Assembly (NCBI RefSeq): GCF_007109225.1
Contig: NZ_VJZK01000007.1
Coordinates: 1-64,000, forward strand
DNA: 64,000 bases
Reading direction: 5' to 3'
From: Flavobacterium sp. GT3R68
Lineage (GTDB): Bacteria; Bacteroidota; Bacteroidia; Flavobacteriales; Flavobacteriaceae
Shown here: piece after piece, positions 63,593 through 64,000 of the stretch
How positions within the stretch are numbered: position 1 is the stretch's first letter
Layout: each line of letters begins with the position of its first letter
Notes under the pieces: generated by a model
The model's database searches: none
The model's input: only the letters and a program-made list of their open reading frames with translations
Told to the model about the DNA's origin: nothing
Translations under genes and position numbers: made by a program

Positions 63593-64000
63593 TTACTGCG
63601 TCAATTCGCTTCGCTCGGTCAAAAATTTGTCTATATAACTAATTATAGACTTTTTTGAAACTGAATTTCCATGTCCAAGATAAAATCTTTCTGTATTTAA
63701 TGAAAGGATATTCTCTAAACTTTTTTTGACTTGCTCTAAATTATCGTGAAAAGGTGGATGTTTCATTCTTGAATTGAATGCAATTCCACCAAGCAATATT
63801 CCTGACGACGCTAAATCCATTATTATAGCATCTCCATTTTCAAGTACAATAGATAAAGAGCCCGGAGTGTGTCCCGGTGTATGAATTACGCACCCATTTA
63901 TACCATAAATTGATAAATCATACTCTTCATTATCATTTAATATTATGTCTGGTAAACAAGGCGATGCTGTATCTTTTGCTAATTTTGGTTTAAGTATAAT
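63593..64000 (-). CDS. MBL-fold metallo-hydrolase, 3' part (5' end off the window)
   Basis: The frame is open to the window edge, giving the last 135 residues. The central motif HTPGHTPGSLSI matches the third metal-ligand His of the metallo-beta-lactamase fold. DAIIMDLASS follows at the Asp ligand and LGHGNSVS gives a further His near the end. The N-terminal HxHxDH motif would lie beyond base 64000. The substrate is unknown (glyoxalase II-like or other hydrolase). Confidence 0.85.
   Translation of the reverse strand: MILKPKLAKDTASPCLPDIILNDNEEYDLSIYGINGCVIHTPGHTPGSLSIVLENGDAIIMDLASSGILLGGIAFNSRMKHPPFHDNLEQVKKSLENILSLNTERFYLGHGNSVSKKSIISYIDKFLTERSELTQ

Noticed and set aside
1..64000. tRNA, rRNA, IS elements, prophage or integrase genes
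   Set aside because: None was recognised by motif or cloverleaf-like pattern while reading the window. A dedicated tRNA and repeat search was not possible here.

Overview
The window looks like a chromosomal segment of a flavobacterium (Bacteroidota, probably Flavobacterium or a close relative). The evidence is low G+C, A/T-rich intergenic regions, a type IX secretion (T9SS) C-terminal tail on the first protein, Bacteroidota-style promoters (TAnnTTTG at about -7) with no obvious Shine-Dalgarno sites, and many signal peptides ending in AQ or a lipobox Cys. No tRNA, rRNA, CRISPR array, insertion sequence or phage gene was seen.

Region 1 (1-30 kb) is mostly housekeeping and accessory single genes. 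It opens with the 3' end of a repeat-rich T9SS-exported protein. Then come a small proline-rich lipoprotein, a MidA-like methyltransferase, a receiver-only response regulator, a fused alpha-beta 2-oxoacid dehydrogenase E1, an M1-peptidase-like outer-membrane protein without its zinc motif, a LOG-family enzyme and uvrA. uvrA sits between two inverted copies of a dispersed repeat. They are followed by a large BNR/VPS10-type exported protein with a LolA-like partner, a ClC-AlkD-AcpH operon, glmM, a class V aminotransferase, an LpxL-like acyltransferase, a rhomboid protease, a SIMPL protein and exonuclease III.

Region 2 (29-44 kb) is a stress and signalling block. It holds two Tat-exported ferritin-like proteins in tandem, an exported family IV esterase, a kaiC-kaiB-histidine kinase operon, two small envelope proteins, a receiver-only regulator whose reading frame runs over a terminator-like hairpin beside gene remnants, and two PAS histidine kinases. 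The 853-residue kinase is a domain-shuffled paralogue of the kaiB-linked kinase.

Region 3 (44.4-62.8 kb) is an about 18-kb copper/heavy-metal resistance island, entirely on the minus strand. In transcription order it encodes a Cys-rich exported protein, an HMA-DUF3347 protein, an exported HMA protein, an outer-membrane barrel, an HMBD-DUF3347 lipoprotein, a haem-binding-domain protein, a DUF305 lipoprotein, a CusA-type pump split into two overlapping ORFs, a TolC-like channel, two CusB-like adaptors, an AraC regulator with an HMA-like N-terminus, a CopA-type P-ATPase with three metal-binding modules, a membrane DUF305 protein and a multicopper oxidase fused to a CopB-like barrel. The proteins together suggest cytosolic Cu(I) export by the ATPase, trans-envelope efflux by the Cus-like pump, and periplasmic oxidation and buffering by the oxidase, DUF305, DUF3347 and HMA proteins. 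A consensus promoter overlapping a 9-bp inverted repeat lies upstream of the first gene.

The window ends with a DinB-like protein and the 3' part of an MBL-fold hydrolase, which runs off the right edge.
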